From assembly GCA_030837935.1 (NCBI GenBank), contig JAUQXU010000153.1:1-5364 (forward strand): a DNA stretch of 5,364 nt, given 5' to 3'. The stretch comes from Candidatus Brocadia sp. (GTDB lineage: Bacteria > Planctomycetota > Brocadiia > Brocadiales > Brocadiaceae). Numbering within the stretch: position 1 is the stretch's first letter; the number at the start of each line of letters is the position of its first letter. The translations under genes and the position numbers were made by a program. Below the pieces are notes generated by a model that was given only the letters and a program-made list of their open reading frames with translations, did not search any database and was not told the DNA's origin. Shown piece after piece: positions 1 through 5,364 of the stretch.

Positions 1-241
1 TAATATCGGGCTGAACTATATCTTCTTCTGAAAAGAACACATCAAAGGGGGCACAATAAACAGATCCTAGTTTATTTCTTTTAACATGGTTCAAAAAAAT
101 GGATGTCAATATTACCAACATACGCTGATGGCTTTCGTTAGGTGAAGGTACCATAAACAAGTCTCCATCGATAATCTCGTATCGCTTGTCTTCTGGGAGT
201 TGCAGATAGTCCTGATAATTGTATCTTATACTTGTTTGCAT
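1..241 (-). CDS. Uma2 family (DUF820) putative PD-(D/E)XK endonuclease, partial (C-terminus off the left edge)
   Basis: The minus-strand frame from ATG 241-239 stays open to the window edge and gives 80 residues. It begins MQTSIRYNYQDYLQLPED and continues with KRYEIIDGDLFMVPSP, a following HQRM, then APFDVFFSEEDIVQPDI at the edge. The YxxLPED, RYEhIDG, PSPxxxHQ and APFDVxhS...hVQPDh blocks, in this order and spacing, are the signature of Uma2/DUF820 proteins. These are usually about 180-200 residues, so less than half is visible. The family has a restriction-endonuclease-like fold, and the Asp of QPD (residue 79) is expected to be a catalytic metal ligand; the later E-x-K part is outside the window. 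The biological role of the family is poorly known, and it is often multicopy. A purine-rich AGGATAGAGG lies just upstream of the ATG. The gene follows the atp terminator and is probably transcribed separately. Family assignment is firm; function is not. Confidence 0.85.
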   Translation of the reverse strand, partial: MQTSIRYNYQDYLQLPEDKRYEIIDGDLFMVPSPNESHQRMLVILTSIFLNHVKRNKLGSVYCAPFDVFFSEEDIVQPDI

Positions 242-272
242 ACGCCTCTATCCTGCTTCCAAAATTAACTGG

Positions 273-289
273 AGCAATTTACTATTGCT
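273..289 (-). other. Small stem-loop in the Uma2 leader
   Basis: AGCAAT (273-278) and ATTGCT (284-289) are perfect inverted repeats around a 5-nt loop, 32 bp upstream of the Uma2 start codon. With six mostly A/T pairs it is weak and may be chance. It is recorded because it lies in the predicted 5' untranslated leader. Confidence 0.25.
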
Positions 290-340
290 TAATAGTCCAT
301 CCCTTCTTTATTCATCCTTTAAATCATTCTTTTTTTATGC

Positions 341-349
341 ATTATACCA
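341..349 (-). promoter_or_regulatory. Candidate extended -10 promoter for the Uma2 gene
   Basis: On the minus strand TGG-TATAAT occupies 349-341: a perfect sigma70 -10 hexamer (346-341) with the TG of an extended -10. No good TTGACA-like -35 box lies at the expected distance, which is typical of extended -10 promoters. Transcription would start near 335, leaving a leader of roughly 95 nt before the ATG at 241. It sits between the atp terminator and the Uma2 start, so it would give this gene its own transcription. This is sequence-pattern evidence only, in an AT-rich stretch. Confidence 0.5.
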
Positions 350-382
350 AAAAAGAAACCCGTTCATACTATTTTTTTGAGG

Positions 383-437
383 TAAAATAAAAATCCCCTC
401 GTTTTCCCACTGCAACCACTGGGAAAATAAGGGGATT
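383..437 (-). terminator. Intrinsic (Rho-independent) terminator of the atp operon
   Basis: Read on the minus strand, arm 437-430 (AATCCCCT complement) plus arm 427-420 (TTTTCCCA complement) pairs with 409-402 and 399-392. This gives an 8+8 bp stem, broken by a 2x2 step with one G-U pair and one mismatch (positions 428-429 and 400-401), around a 10-nt loop at 410-419. It is followed directly by a T-rich tract, TTTTTATTTT, at 393-384. The T-tract exists only on the minus-strand side, so it terminates transcription from atpC and is not bidirectional. It starts about 20 bp after the atpC stop, marks the operon end, and separates atp transcription from the Uma2 gene. Confidence 0.93.
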
Positions 438-458
438 CGGCATTCCATAGACCATATT

Positions 459-863
459 TCATTTATTGGCCAGCTTTAACCATGTGTTGGCCCGACCAAG
501 AATAGACTGAGCCTTTTCTTTCTCCTCTGCGCTGCCCCCACCGGATAGGGTCCGCTCAGCGGCATCCTTTTCAGCGCGTGCTTTTTCAACATTCACTTCG
601 CCTTCCTTAACACATGCATCGCTCAGGACAACCACATTGTTCGCCATAACCTCCAAAAACCCCCTGTCAAGTGCAAACTGTATTGTCCGGTTATTAGCGT
701 CATTAACCGTCAAAATACTCGTTTTCAATTCCGTAATCAATGGGGCGTGGTCTGCGAGGACGCCGAAAGAGCCCTCAGTCCCATCGGCAGAAATACTTTG
801 AACTGAATCACTATAAACAACTTTTTCAGGTATAATAATCTCTAGTTTGAATGTTTTAGCCAT
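459..863 (-). CDS. atpC: F-type ATP synthase epsilon subunit
   Basis: Epsilon sits at the foot of the F1 central stalk with gamma and contacts the c-ring; its C-terminal helices can inhibit ATP hydrolysis. The 134-residue product has the N-terminal beta-sandwich (about 1-85) with the family blocks FKLEIIIPEK, EGSFGVLADHAPLITEL (30-46) and RGFLEVMANNVVVLSD (67-82). A helical hairpin (about 88-134) follows. Length is typical. I chose ATG at 863-861: it lies 1 nt after the atpD stop and has GGGTGGA at 874-868 as ribosome binding site. A GTG at 872-870 in the same frame would add three residues and overlap atpD, but has no good Shine-Dalgarno. In the first C-terminal helix the position matching the (I/L)DxxRA ATP-binding motif of Bacillus PS3 epsilon reads VNVEKA (90-95), so the key Asp and Arg are replaced. 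It is the last gene of the operon, 22 bp before the terminator stem. Confidence 0.96.
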   Translation of the reverse strand: MAKTFKLEIIIPEKVVYSDSVQSISADGTEGSFGVLADHAPLITELKTSILTVNDANNRTIQFALDRGFLEVMANNVVVLSDACVKEGEVNVEKARAEKDAAERTLSGGGSAEEKEKAQSILGRANTWLKLANK

Positions 864-864
864 T

Positions 865-2289
865 TTATCCACCCATCTGCTTTGCCTTTTCTACCACCTC
901 TTCAATCCCGCCAACCATGTAAAATGCCTGTTCGGGCAAGGTGTCATGCTTACCTTCAACCACTTCTTTAAATGCCCTGATCGTATCCTTCAAAGGCACA
1001 TACTTTCCCTTCGTCCCAGTAAACTGCTCCGCAACAAAGAACGGCTGTGACAAGAACCGCTGTAATCTTCTTGCCCTGCCGACCAATATCTTGTCATCCT
1101 CAGAGAGTTCCTCCATACCCAAAATGGCAATAAAGTCCTGAAGTTCCTTGTAGCGCTGCAATATCCTCTGAACCTCACGGGCAACCTCGTAATGTTCTTG
1201 TCCTACAATCCTTGGATCAAGTATCCTGGAAGTAGACCGCAACGGATCGACCGCTGGATAGATACCCAATTCGGCAATCTGACGCGATAGGGCTATTGTA
1301 GCATCTAAGTGAGGAAAGGTCGTTACCGGTGCAGGATCCGTAAAATCGTCTGCCGGAACGTACACAGCTTGCAATGACGTGATCGAACCCTTCTTTGTCG
1401 TTGTGATCCGTTCCTGCAGGTCACCCATCTCTGTTGCTAGCGTAGGCTGATAACCTACTGCAGAAGGCATACGACCTAAAAGCGCTGATACCTCTGAACC
1501 CGCCTGCACAAACCTGAAGATATTATCAATAAACAAGAGCACATCCTGCCCTTCCGTATCTCTGAAATACTCTGCCATCGTCAAACCCGTTAAAGCAATC
1601 CTCAACCTGGCTCCTGGTGGTTCATTCATCTGACCGAAGACCAGCACGGTTTTATCAATAACTCCAGATTCCTTCATTTCAAGCCAGAGATCATTCCCCT
1701 CGCGGGTTCTTTCGCCAACCCCGGCAAAAGCAGAATAACCACCATGCTCGGTAGCAATGCTTCTGATAAGTTCCATAATCAAGACGGTTTTTCCCACCCC
1801 TGCGCCTCCAAACATCCCAATCTTACCGCCACGCGCAAAAGGCGCAAGGAGATCAATAACCTTCAAACCCGTTTCTAACACCGTGGTAACAGTTTCCCTT
1901 TCTTCAAACGATGGTGATGGGCGATGAATGGGAAGCCGGTTGGCTGCCTTTACTTCACCAAGCTTGTCAATAGGTTCGCCAAGCAAATTAAAAACCCTTC
2001 CTAATACCTCTTTTCCTACCGGCACGCTAATTGGTGCACCGGTATCAATGGCATCTATTCCTCTCATAAGCCCATCCGTTGAAGACATTGCAATGCAACG
2101 GGCAGTATCATTTCCCAAGTGTTGAGCGACTTCAGCGACAACGGAAATATTCATTTTTGAATCTTTTATATGAACTGCATTCTTTATAGCGGGAAGAGCG
2201 CCAGGCGAAAACCGTGCGTCAACAACCGGCCCTATTATCTGCACAATGGTTCCTTTATTTTCTTTACTTTCTTTAACTTTTTTAGCCAA
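865..2289 (-). CDS. atpD: F-type ATP synthase beta subunit (catalytic)
   Basis: Beta carries the three catalytic sites of F1 that make ATP from ADP and phosphate. The 474-residue product has the usual three parts: N-terminal beta-barrel (about 14-90, with GTIVQIIGPVVD), nucleotide-binding domain and C-terminal helical domain. Visible motifs are the Walker A loop GGAGVGKT (161-168), catalytic Glu193 in GERTREG, Walker B with Asp255 in LLFIDN, adenine-stacking Tyr344 in GIYPAVDPL, and a DELSEED-like acidic loop reading EELSEDD (393-399). The residues needed for catalysis are present. The start is TTG (2289-2287): the frame is closed by TGA immediately upstream, AAGGAAGGAG lies 8 nt before it, and the first internal Met (47) falls inside the barrel. 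The N-terminal dozen residues are Lys/Glu-rich and look unstructured. A 119-bp spacer separates it from atpG, whereas atpC follows after 1 nt. Confidence 0.98.
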   Translation of the reverse strand: MAKKVKESKENKGTIVQIIGPVVDARFSPGALPAIKNAVHIKDSKMNISVVAEVAQHLGNDTARCIAMSSTDGLMRGIDAIDTGAPISVPVGKEVLGRVFNLLGEPIDKLGEVKAANRLPIHRPSPSFEERETVTTVLETGLKVIDLLAPFARGGKIGMFGGAGVGKTVLIMELIRSIATEHGGYSAFAGVGERTREGNDLWLEMKESGVIDKTVLVFGQMNEPPGARLRIALTGLTMAEYFRDTEGQDVLLFIDNIFRFVQAGSEVSALLGRMPSAVGYQPTLATEMGDLQERITTTKKGSITSLQAVYVPADDFTDPAPVTTFPHLDATIALSRQIAELGIYPAVDPLRSTSRILDPRIVGQEHYEVAREVQRILQRYKELQDFIAILGMEELSEDDKILVGRARRLQRFLSQPFFVAEQFTGTKGKYVPLKDTIRAFKEVVEGKHDTLPEQAFYMVGGIEEVVEKAKQMGG

Positions 2290-2408
2290 GTTTCATACTC
2301 CTTCCTTACTTGTTATACAATCAAAACGTAACCACAGGGTATAAAGAAATACGTATTCATTCCACTGCAAGACCTCTTCCTAATTAGCCTGTGATATATA
2401 GTATTTTA
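2290..2408 (-). other. atpG-atpD intergenic spacer, 119 bp
   Basis: The spacer is AT-rich and encodes no plausible peptide. atpG ends with tandem stops (TAATAA). I see a 10-bp perfect palindrome AATACGTATT at 2348-2357 and a shorter one, CTAATTAG, at 2380-2387. I see no GC-rich terminator hairpin and no convincing -35/-10 pair, so read-through from atpG is the default view. It may act as an mRNA spacer or processing region that lets beta be translated independently of gamma. Confidence 0.4.
2297..2307 (-). promoter_or_regulatory. Strong Shine-Dalgarno that sets the TTG start of atpD
   Basis: The minus strand reads AAGGAAGGAGT at 2307-2297. The AGGAG core (2302-2298) is 8 nt from TTG 2289-2287, which is optimal spacing. 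An ATG at 2296-2294 is nearer (1 nt away, too close), is in another frame, and meets a stop after four codons. The site therefore supports TTG as the real start of beta. Confidence 0.8.
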
Positions 2409-3284
2409 TTATCGGACAAGGGCCTCAGCACCAGAGACAACTTCCAGTAATTCTTTGGTAATTGCTGACTGTCGAGCCTTATTGTACGAGCTGGTTAATT
2501 CTTCAATCATTTCACCGGCATTGTCTGTTGCGGCAATCATGGCAACGCGTCTGGCAGCGTACTCGGATGTTAACGATTCCAATATACACTGATAAAGCCG
2601 GGTTTCTACAAATTTCGGGAAAAGATTGCCAATAATCTGCTCTGCTGACGGCTCGAAAATATATTCACCACGAGTCTTTTTTTCTTTCGATTCAAACGCG
2701 CCCTTATCGATCGGCAGCAACCTCATACTTGTAGAAAAAGATTGCATTACGGTATGAAATTTTGTGAAGAAGATATGCAATTCCCCGAACTCATTTCTCT
2801 CGTACTCCTTGATTAACTGGCCTGCCAGCGCTTGAACATGACCGTATCCAAGTTTTTCTACACTTTCAGGGATGTATTTTTCCACAAGAGACGCATATCT
2901 CCCTTTAGAAAAATACAAGTTTCCCTTCTTTCCAATAAGGGTAAGTTTAATCTCCTTGCCTGTCTTTTCCTTGATAAACTTTACCACTTTCTGGATTATA
3001 TTATTATTATAAGCACCACAAAGCCCTTTATCCGCTGTAATCAAGATGACTTTTATAACAGGGACCGCTTGTTCTTTCTCTGCAAACCATGGATGTGTAC
3101 TTTCCAGCGAAGAAACCAGGTGGCTTAAAACGGAGTGCATCTTTTCTGTAAATGCACGTGAGGCGAGAACCCTTGACTCAACCTTTTTAAGCCTACTTGC
3201 CGCAACCATCTCCATAGCACGGGTAATTTGCTTGATGCTCGTAATACTTCTAATACGTTGTTTAATTTCTCTCGTACTCAGCAT
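2409..3284 (-). CDS. atpG: F-type ATP synthase gamma subunit
   Basis: Gamma is the rotating central shaft of F1; its coiled-coil termini run through the alpha3-beta3 ring and convert rotation into conformational change in beta. The 291 residues match the usual length (about 285-295). The N-terminal helix contains REIKQRIRSI and ITRAMEMVAASRLKK (20-34). The conserved DKGLCGAYN is at 85-93. The C-terminal helix has YAARRVAMIAATDNAGEMI (242-260), then LTSSYNKARQSAITKELLEV (263-282). The middle part is the less conserved Rossmann-like domain. There is no cysteine pair of the chloroplast redox-switch type. The ATG at 3284-3282 is 3 nt after the atpA stop, with GGG (3294-3292) inside the end of atpA as ribosome binding site, which indicates translational coupling to alpha. 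Confidence 0.97.
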   Translation of the reverse strand: MLSTREIKQRIRSITSIKQITRAMEMVAASRLKKVESRVLASRAFTEKMHSVLSHLVSSLESTHPWFAEKEQAVPVIKVILITADKGLCGAYNNNIIQKVVKFIKEKTGKEIKLTLIGKKGNLYFSKGRYASLVEKYIPESVEKLGYGHVQALAGQLIKEYERNEFGELHIFFTKFHTVMQSFSTSMRLLPIDKGAFESKEKKTRGEYIFEPSAEQIIGNLFPKFVETRLYQCILESLTSEYAARRVAMIAATDNAGEMIEELTSSYNKARQSAITKELLEVVSGAEALVR

Positions 3285-3287
3285 TCC

Positions 3288-4802
3288 CTAACCCTTTTTT
3301 GCAAAGATTTGTTTGAATTCTTTGATAGCATTCTCTAATTTATTCGTTATTTCCTGATCGAGTTTTTTCTTTTCCTGTATCTCGATACCAATGGCTGCAT
3401 ACTTCTCCTTCACAAACTTCAGGAATTCTTTTTCAAAAATCTTTACCTTATCTACGGCAACATCATCCAGATATCCATTAATACCGGCAAAGATTGCCAT
3501 GATCTGGTCTTCTACCGGCACGGGTGCATATTGTGGCTGTTTCAACAACTCTACAAGCCTGCTCCCTTTGGACAACTGAGCCTGAGTAAACTTATCCAAT
3601 TCAGAACCAAACTGGGCAAAAGAGGCTAATTCTCTGTATTGAGCCAAGGTCAATCGCAAGGTACCAGCAACCTTTTTCATTGCAGAAATCTGTGCATTTC
3701 CACCGACCCTGGATACCGAAAGACCTACCGAAATGGCGGGACGTATACCGGCATTAAACAAATCACCTTCCAGGTAAATCTGACCATCAGTAATAGAAAT
3801 AACGTTCGTGGGAATATAGGCAGAATAATCGCCACCCTGCGTTTCTACGACAGGAAGTGCTGTCAAAGAACCTCCGCCAAGCTCGCTATTCAGTTTGGCT
3901 GCCCTTTCAAGAAGACGGGAATGGAGGTTGAAAATATCTCCCGGAAACGCTTCACGACCGGGCGGACGGCGCAAGAGTAACGAAATTTGACGATACGCAA
4001 TAGCATGCTTATACAGATCATCATACATAACGACGGCATGCATTCCGTTATCCCTGAAATATTCACCCATAGCACAACCTGCATAAGGCGCAATGTATTG
4101 AAGTGGAGCAGGATCAGATGCAGATGCTACCACAACGATACTGATGTCCATCACCTTGTTCTCTTCCAACGTCTTAACAACGTCTGCAACCGTGGACATC
4201 TTTTGACCAATCGCCACATAAATACAATAGACTCCTGATTCACGCTGGTTAAGGATCGTATCGATAAGAATTGCAGTCTTACCCGTTTGTCTGTCACCAA
4301 TAATAAGCTCACGCTGGCCCCTACCGATCGGAATCATGGCATCGATTGCCTTGATGCCCGTTTGTAATGGTTCCTTCACCGGCTGTCTCTCAACAACGTT
4401 GGGGGACGGACCTTCAATCGGCCTATATTGATCTGCAGCAATAGGCCCTTTCCCATCAATAGGTTGACCCAGGGCATTCACCACGCGACCCAATAAAGCC
4501 TTTCCTACAGGCACCTGCACGATCTTCCCCGTAGTTTTTACGATATCGCCTTCTTTAATTTTTTCGTCAGAACCAAGGAGAATGGCACCTACGTTATCTT
4601 CCTCAAGGTTCATGGCAATACCGTAAACATTTTCCGGAAATTCTAATAGTTCACTGGACAAACAATCATCAAGTCCATAAATACGAGCAACTCCATCACC
4701 AACCTGCATGACGTGTCCCACGTTTTCTAATTTTAACTTTTCTTCATACCCTTCAATCTCTTTTTTAATGATTGAAGCAATATCTGTGGACGCTAATGCC
4801 AT
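3288..4802 (-). CDS. atpA: F-type ATP synthase alpha subunit
   Basis: Alpha alternates with beta in the F1 hexamer, holds the non-catalytic nucleotide sites, and supplies the arginine finger to the beta active site. The 504-residue product shows VGDGVARIYGL (34-44) in the beta-barrel, Walker A GDRQTGKT (169-176), the Walker B strand HAVVMYDD (255-262), the conserved RRPPGREAFPGDIF (278-291), and LSVSRVGG (361-368), in which Arg365 is the arginine finger. The C-terminal domain has AQYRELASFAQFGSELD (387-403). Length is normal and no key residue is missing. The ATG at 4802-4800 follows AGGAG at 4815-4811 with 8-nt spacing. The 252-bp gap to atpH is unusually long for this operon and holds a hairpin and a repeat, while atpG follows after 3 nt. 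Confidence 0.98.
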   Translation of the reverse strand: MALASTDIASIIKKEIEGYEEKLKLENVGHVMQVGDGVARIYGLDDCLSSELLEFPENVYGIAMNLEEDNVGAILLGSDEKIKEGDIVKTTGKIVQVPVGKALLGRVVNALGQPIDGKGPIAADQYRPIEGPSPNVVERQPVKEPLQTGIKAIDAMIPIGRGQRELIIGDRQTGKTAILIDTILNQRESGVYCIYVAIGQKMSTVADVVKTLEENKVMDISIVVVASASDPAPLQYIAPYAGCAMGEYFRDNGMHAVVMYDDLYKHAIAYRQISLLLRRPPGREAFPGDIFNLHSRLLERAAKLNSELGGGSLTALPVVETQGGDYSAYIPTNVISITDGQIYLEGDLFNAGIRPAISVGLSVSRVGGNAQISAMKKVAGTLRLTLAQYRELASFAQFGSELDKFTQAQLSKGSRLVELLKQPQYAPVPVEDQIMAIFAGINGYLDDVAVDKVKIFEKEFLKFVKEKYAAIGIEIQEKKKLDQEITNKLENAIKEFKQIFAKKG

Positions 4803-4810
4803 ATCACCTA

Positions 4811-4815
4811 CTCCT
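4811..4815 (-). promoter_or_regulatory. Ribosome binding site of atpA
   Basis: AGGAG at 4815-4811 on the minus strand lies 8 nt before the ATG at 4802. Alpha and beta, the two subunits needed in three copies, both have this strong, optimally spaced site behind a long spacer. The internal genes atpG and atpC depend on weaker sites inside the preceding gene. Confidence 0.8.
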
Positions 4816-4825
4816 ATTGTAAATA

Positions 4826-4902
4826 AGATTCTTCACTTTGGTCAGAATGACATTGTGCTGTTCCATTACCATTCTGAAACATTATGCTGCCTGAAGAAAT
4901 TT
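4826..4902. repeat. Degenerate dispersed-repeat-like palindromic element in the atpH-atpA spacer
   Basis: The left arm at 4826-4852 reads AGATTCTTCACTTTGG then TCAGAATGACA. It differs at only three of 27 positions from a short repeat I recall as common between genes in many bacteria (AGATTCTTCGCTTCGC then TCAGAATGACA). A second, inverted and more decayed arm follows: TCAGAATG (4842-4849) pairs with CATTCTGA (4870-4877), and TTCTTC (4829-4834) pairs with GAAGAA (4893-4898). The intervals between these blocks are unequal (7 and 15 nt). The element could fold as an imperfect hairpin in the atpA leader. The inverted repeat is directly visible; identity with a known family is from memory and unsearched. 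Confidence 0.55.
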
Positions 4903-4911
4903 AGTTATCAA
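4881..4911 (-). promoter_or_regulatory. Weak sigma70-like promoter candidate upstream of atpA
   Basis: On the minus strand TTGATA (4911-4906) and CATAAT (4886-4881) each match the consensus boxes at five of six positions, but the 19-nt spacer is longer than the preferred 17. If used, it would start transcription about 70-75 nt before atpA, downstream of the hairpin at 4933-4957, and would supply atpAGDC separately. The -10 box falls inside the right arm of the repeat-like element. The support is modest. Confidence 0.25.
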
Positions 4912-4932
4912 AATTCATAATCGTTAAAATCT

Positions 4933-4957
4933 GTGGCAGGAGATAAACTCCTGCCAC
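4933..4957. other. Perfect 10-bp hairpin in the atpH-atpA spacer (possible attenuator, terminator or processing site)
   Basis: GTGGCAGGAG (4933-4942) and CTCCTGCCAC (4948-4957) are perfect inverted repeats around the 5-nt loop ATAAA. AAAT (4927-4930) and ATTT (4960-4963) could extend the stem past a 2x2 mismatch. On the minus strand the stem is followed by AGATTTTAACG, a short, imperfect T-run, so as an intrinsic terminator it is weak. It lies about 100 bp after the atpH stop. It may cause partial termination, block 3' exonucleases to stabilise the upstream atp mRNA, or be a processing site. The structure is certain; the role is not. Confidence 0.6.
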
Positions 4958-5055
4958 TAATTTCATTCATTTCATTAAAACTTGAAATCCATTACAACAA
5001 TAGATGTGCAAATCAAGTCTCATGAGTAATTCTCTAATGTAAGAAGACACAAAAC

Positions 5056-5364
5056 CTATGCTGTCCGCAATGACAGCAACCTGGTTTTTAGATCTTTTAA
5101 CCTATTTGCAACACTTCCATCTATCATCTTGTTGCCGATCTGGATTACCATCCCACCGAGAATGTTTGGGTTTTGGACAACCTCCAACTCTACGGTTTTA
5201 CCCGTGATCTTTTTTAGTCGTTTCCTGAAATTGTCCAATCGTTCTCCTGTCAAAGGGACAACCGTCTGCACCATAATTTTTACGACACCCTTCTGTTTAT
5301 CAGCGACCGTTCTATATACATCAGGAATAAATTCCAAAATCTCTTCCTTCCGGCGGTCAACCAG
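5056..5364 (-). CDS. atpH: F-type ATP synthase delta subunit, partial (N-terminus off the right edge)
   Basis: Delta caps the top of F1 and links it to the b-subunit peripheral stalk as part of the stator. The minus-strand frame is open from the right edge to TAG at 5058-5056 and gives the last 102 residues of a protein normally about 180 long. The visible part enters at LVDRRKEEIL, continues through KGVVKIMVQTVVPLT, and ends with the family's C-terminal signature NPNILGGMVIQIGNKMIDGS (65-84 of the visible part) and a final helix of ANRLKDLKTRLL type. The missing part is the N-terminal helical bundle that binds the top of alpha. A TTG at 5337-5335 is not a credible start, because homology continues upstream of it. 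The position directly before atpA is standard; the 252-bp gap that follows is not. Confidence 0.95.
   Translation of the reverse strand: MVDRRKEEILEFIPDVYRTVADKQKGVVKIMVQTVVPLTGERLDNFRKRLKKITGKTVELEVVQNPNILGGMVIQIGNKMIDGSVANRLKDLKTRLLSLRTA

Noticed and set aside
870..872. GTG as the start of atpC (137 residues)
   Set aside because: It overlaps atpD and lacks a well-placed Shine-Dalgarno; ATG 863-861 is well placed behind GGGTGGA and gives a typical N-terminus.
990..1184. Minus-strand 64-codon frame within atpD, and a similar one at 3890-4093 within atpA
   Set aside because: Each is an out-of-frame shadow inside a gene whose own frame encodes intact, conserved domains.
847..4920. Plus-strand open frames of about 60-110 codons (for example 2832-3128, 3639-3980, 3987-4238)
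   Set aside because: They lie antisense to strongly conserved atp genes, have no family motifs, and are ordinary shadows of the opposite-strand coding frames.
4967..5023. Minus-strand 18-codon peptide (ATG 5023 to TGA 4967) in the atpH-atpA spacer
   Set aside because: It has no convincing ribosome binding site or recognisable features; frames of this length are expected by chance.
5335..5337. TTG as the start of a 93-residue delta subunit
   Set aside because: The frame and the delta-family similarity continue upstream to the window edge, so the gene is simply cut by the window.
459..5364. Sodium-type N-ATPase operon, or a split/alternative ATP synthase
   Set aside because: N-ATPase operons start with beta and epsilon and carry atpQ/atpR; here the order is the standard delta-alpha-gamma-beta-epsilon with normal-length subunits.
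1..5364. CRISPR array, tRNA/rRNA genes, insertion sequences or a new defence system
   Set aside because: No regularly spaced repeats, RNA gene folds, transposase frames or clustered unknown genes were seen; almost all of the window is explained by the atp operon.

Overview
The window is a bacterial housekeeping locus. All recognisable genes lie on the minus strand, and five of the six encode the soluble F1 part of an F-type ATP synthase. Read in the direction of transcription (high to low coordinates) the order is atpH (delta, entering from the right edge without its N-terminus), atpA (alpha), atpG (gamma), atpD (beta) and atpC (epsilon). This is the usual H-A-G-D-C order of bacterial atp operons. 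The operon ends in a strong intrinsic terminator at about 383-437. Beyond it, at 1-241, is the first 80 codons of a separate gene of the Uma2 (DUF820) family, which has its own TATAAT-type promoter candidate and runs off the left edge.

The coding parts are conventional. Alpha and beta keep their P-loops, the beta catalytic glutamate and the alpha arginine finger. Gamma keeps its conserved N- and C-terminal helices. Together they form the alpha3-beta3-gamma-delta-epsilon head that makes ATP from ADP and Pi when proton (or sodium) flow through the membrane Fo sector turns gamma. The Fo genes (a, b, c) are not in the window; by convention they would lie beyond the right edge. Ion specificity therefore cannot be read here.

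The less ordinary parts are the spacers. atpA-atpG and atpD-atpC are tightly coupled (3 and 1 nt), but atpH-atpA is separated by 252 bp and atpG-atpD by 119 bp. The atpH-atpA spacer holds a perfect 10-bp hairpin, a degenerate copy of what looks like a widespread dispersed repeat, and a weak promoter candidate. atpD starts at TTG behind a strong Shine-Dalgarno sequence. Epsilon has substitutions in the motif that binds ATP in Bacillus PS3.

Organism: a bacterium of moderate, slightly AT-rich base composition. The Uma2 gene (a family amplified in Cyanobacteria, Planctomycetes, Chloroflexi and some others) and the general look of the proteins would fit an anammox-type planctomycete, but this is a low-confidence guess that needs a database search. 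I see no mobile element, CRISPR array, RNA gene or novel multi-gene system here.
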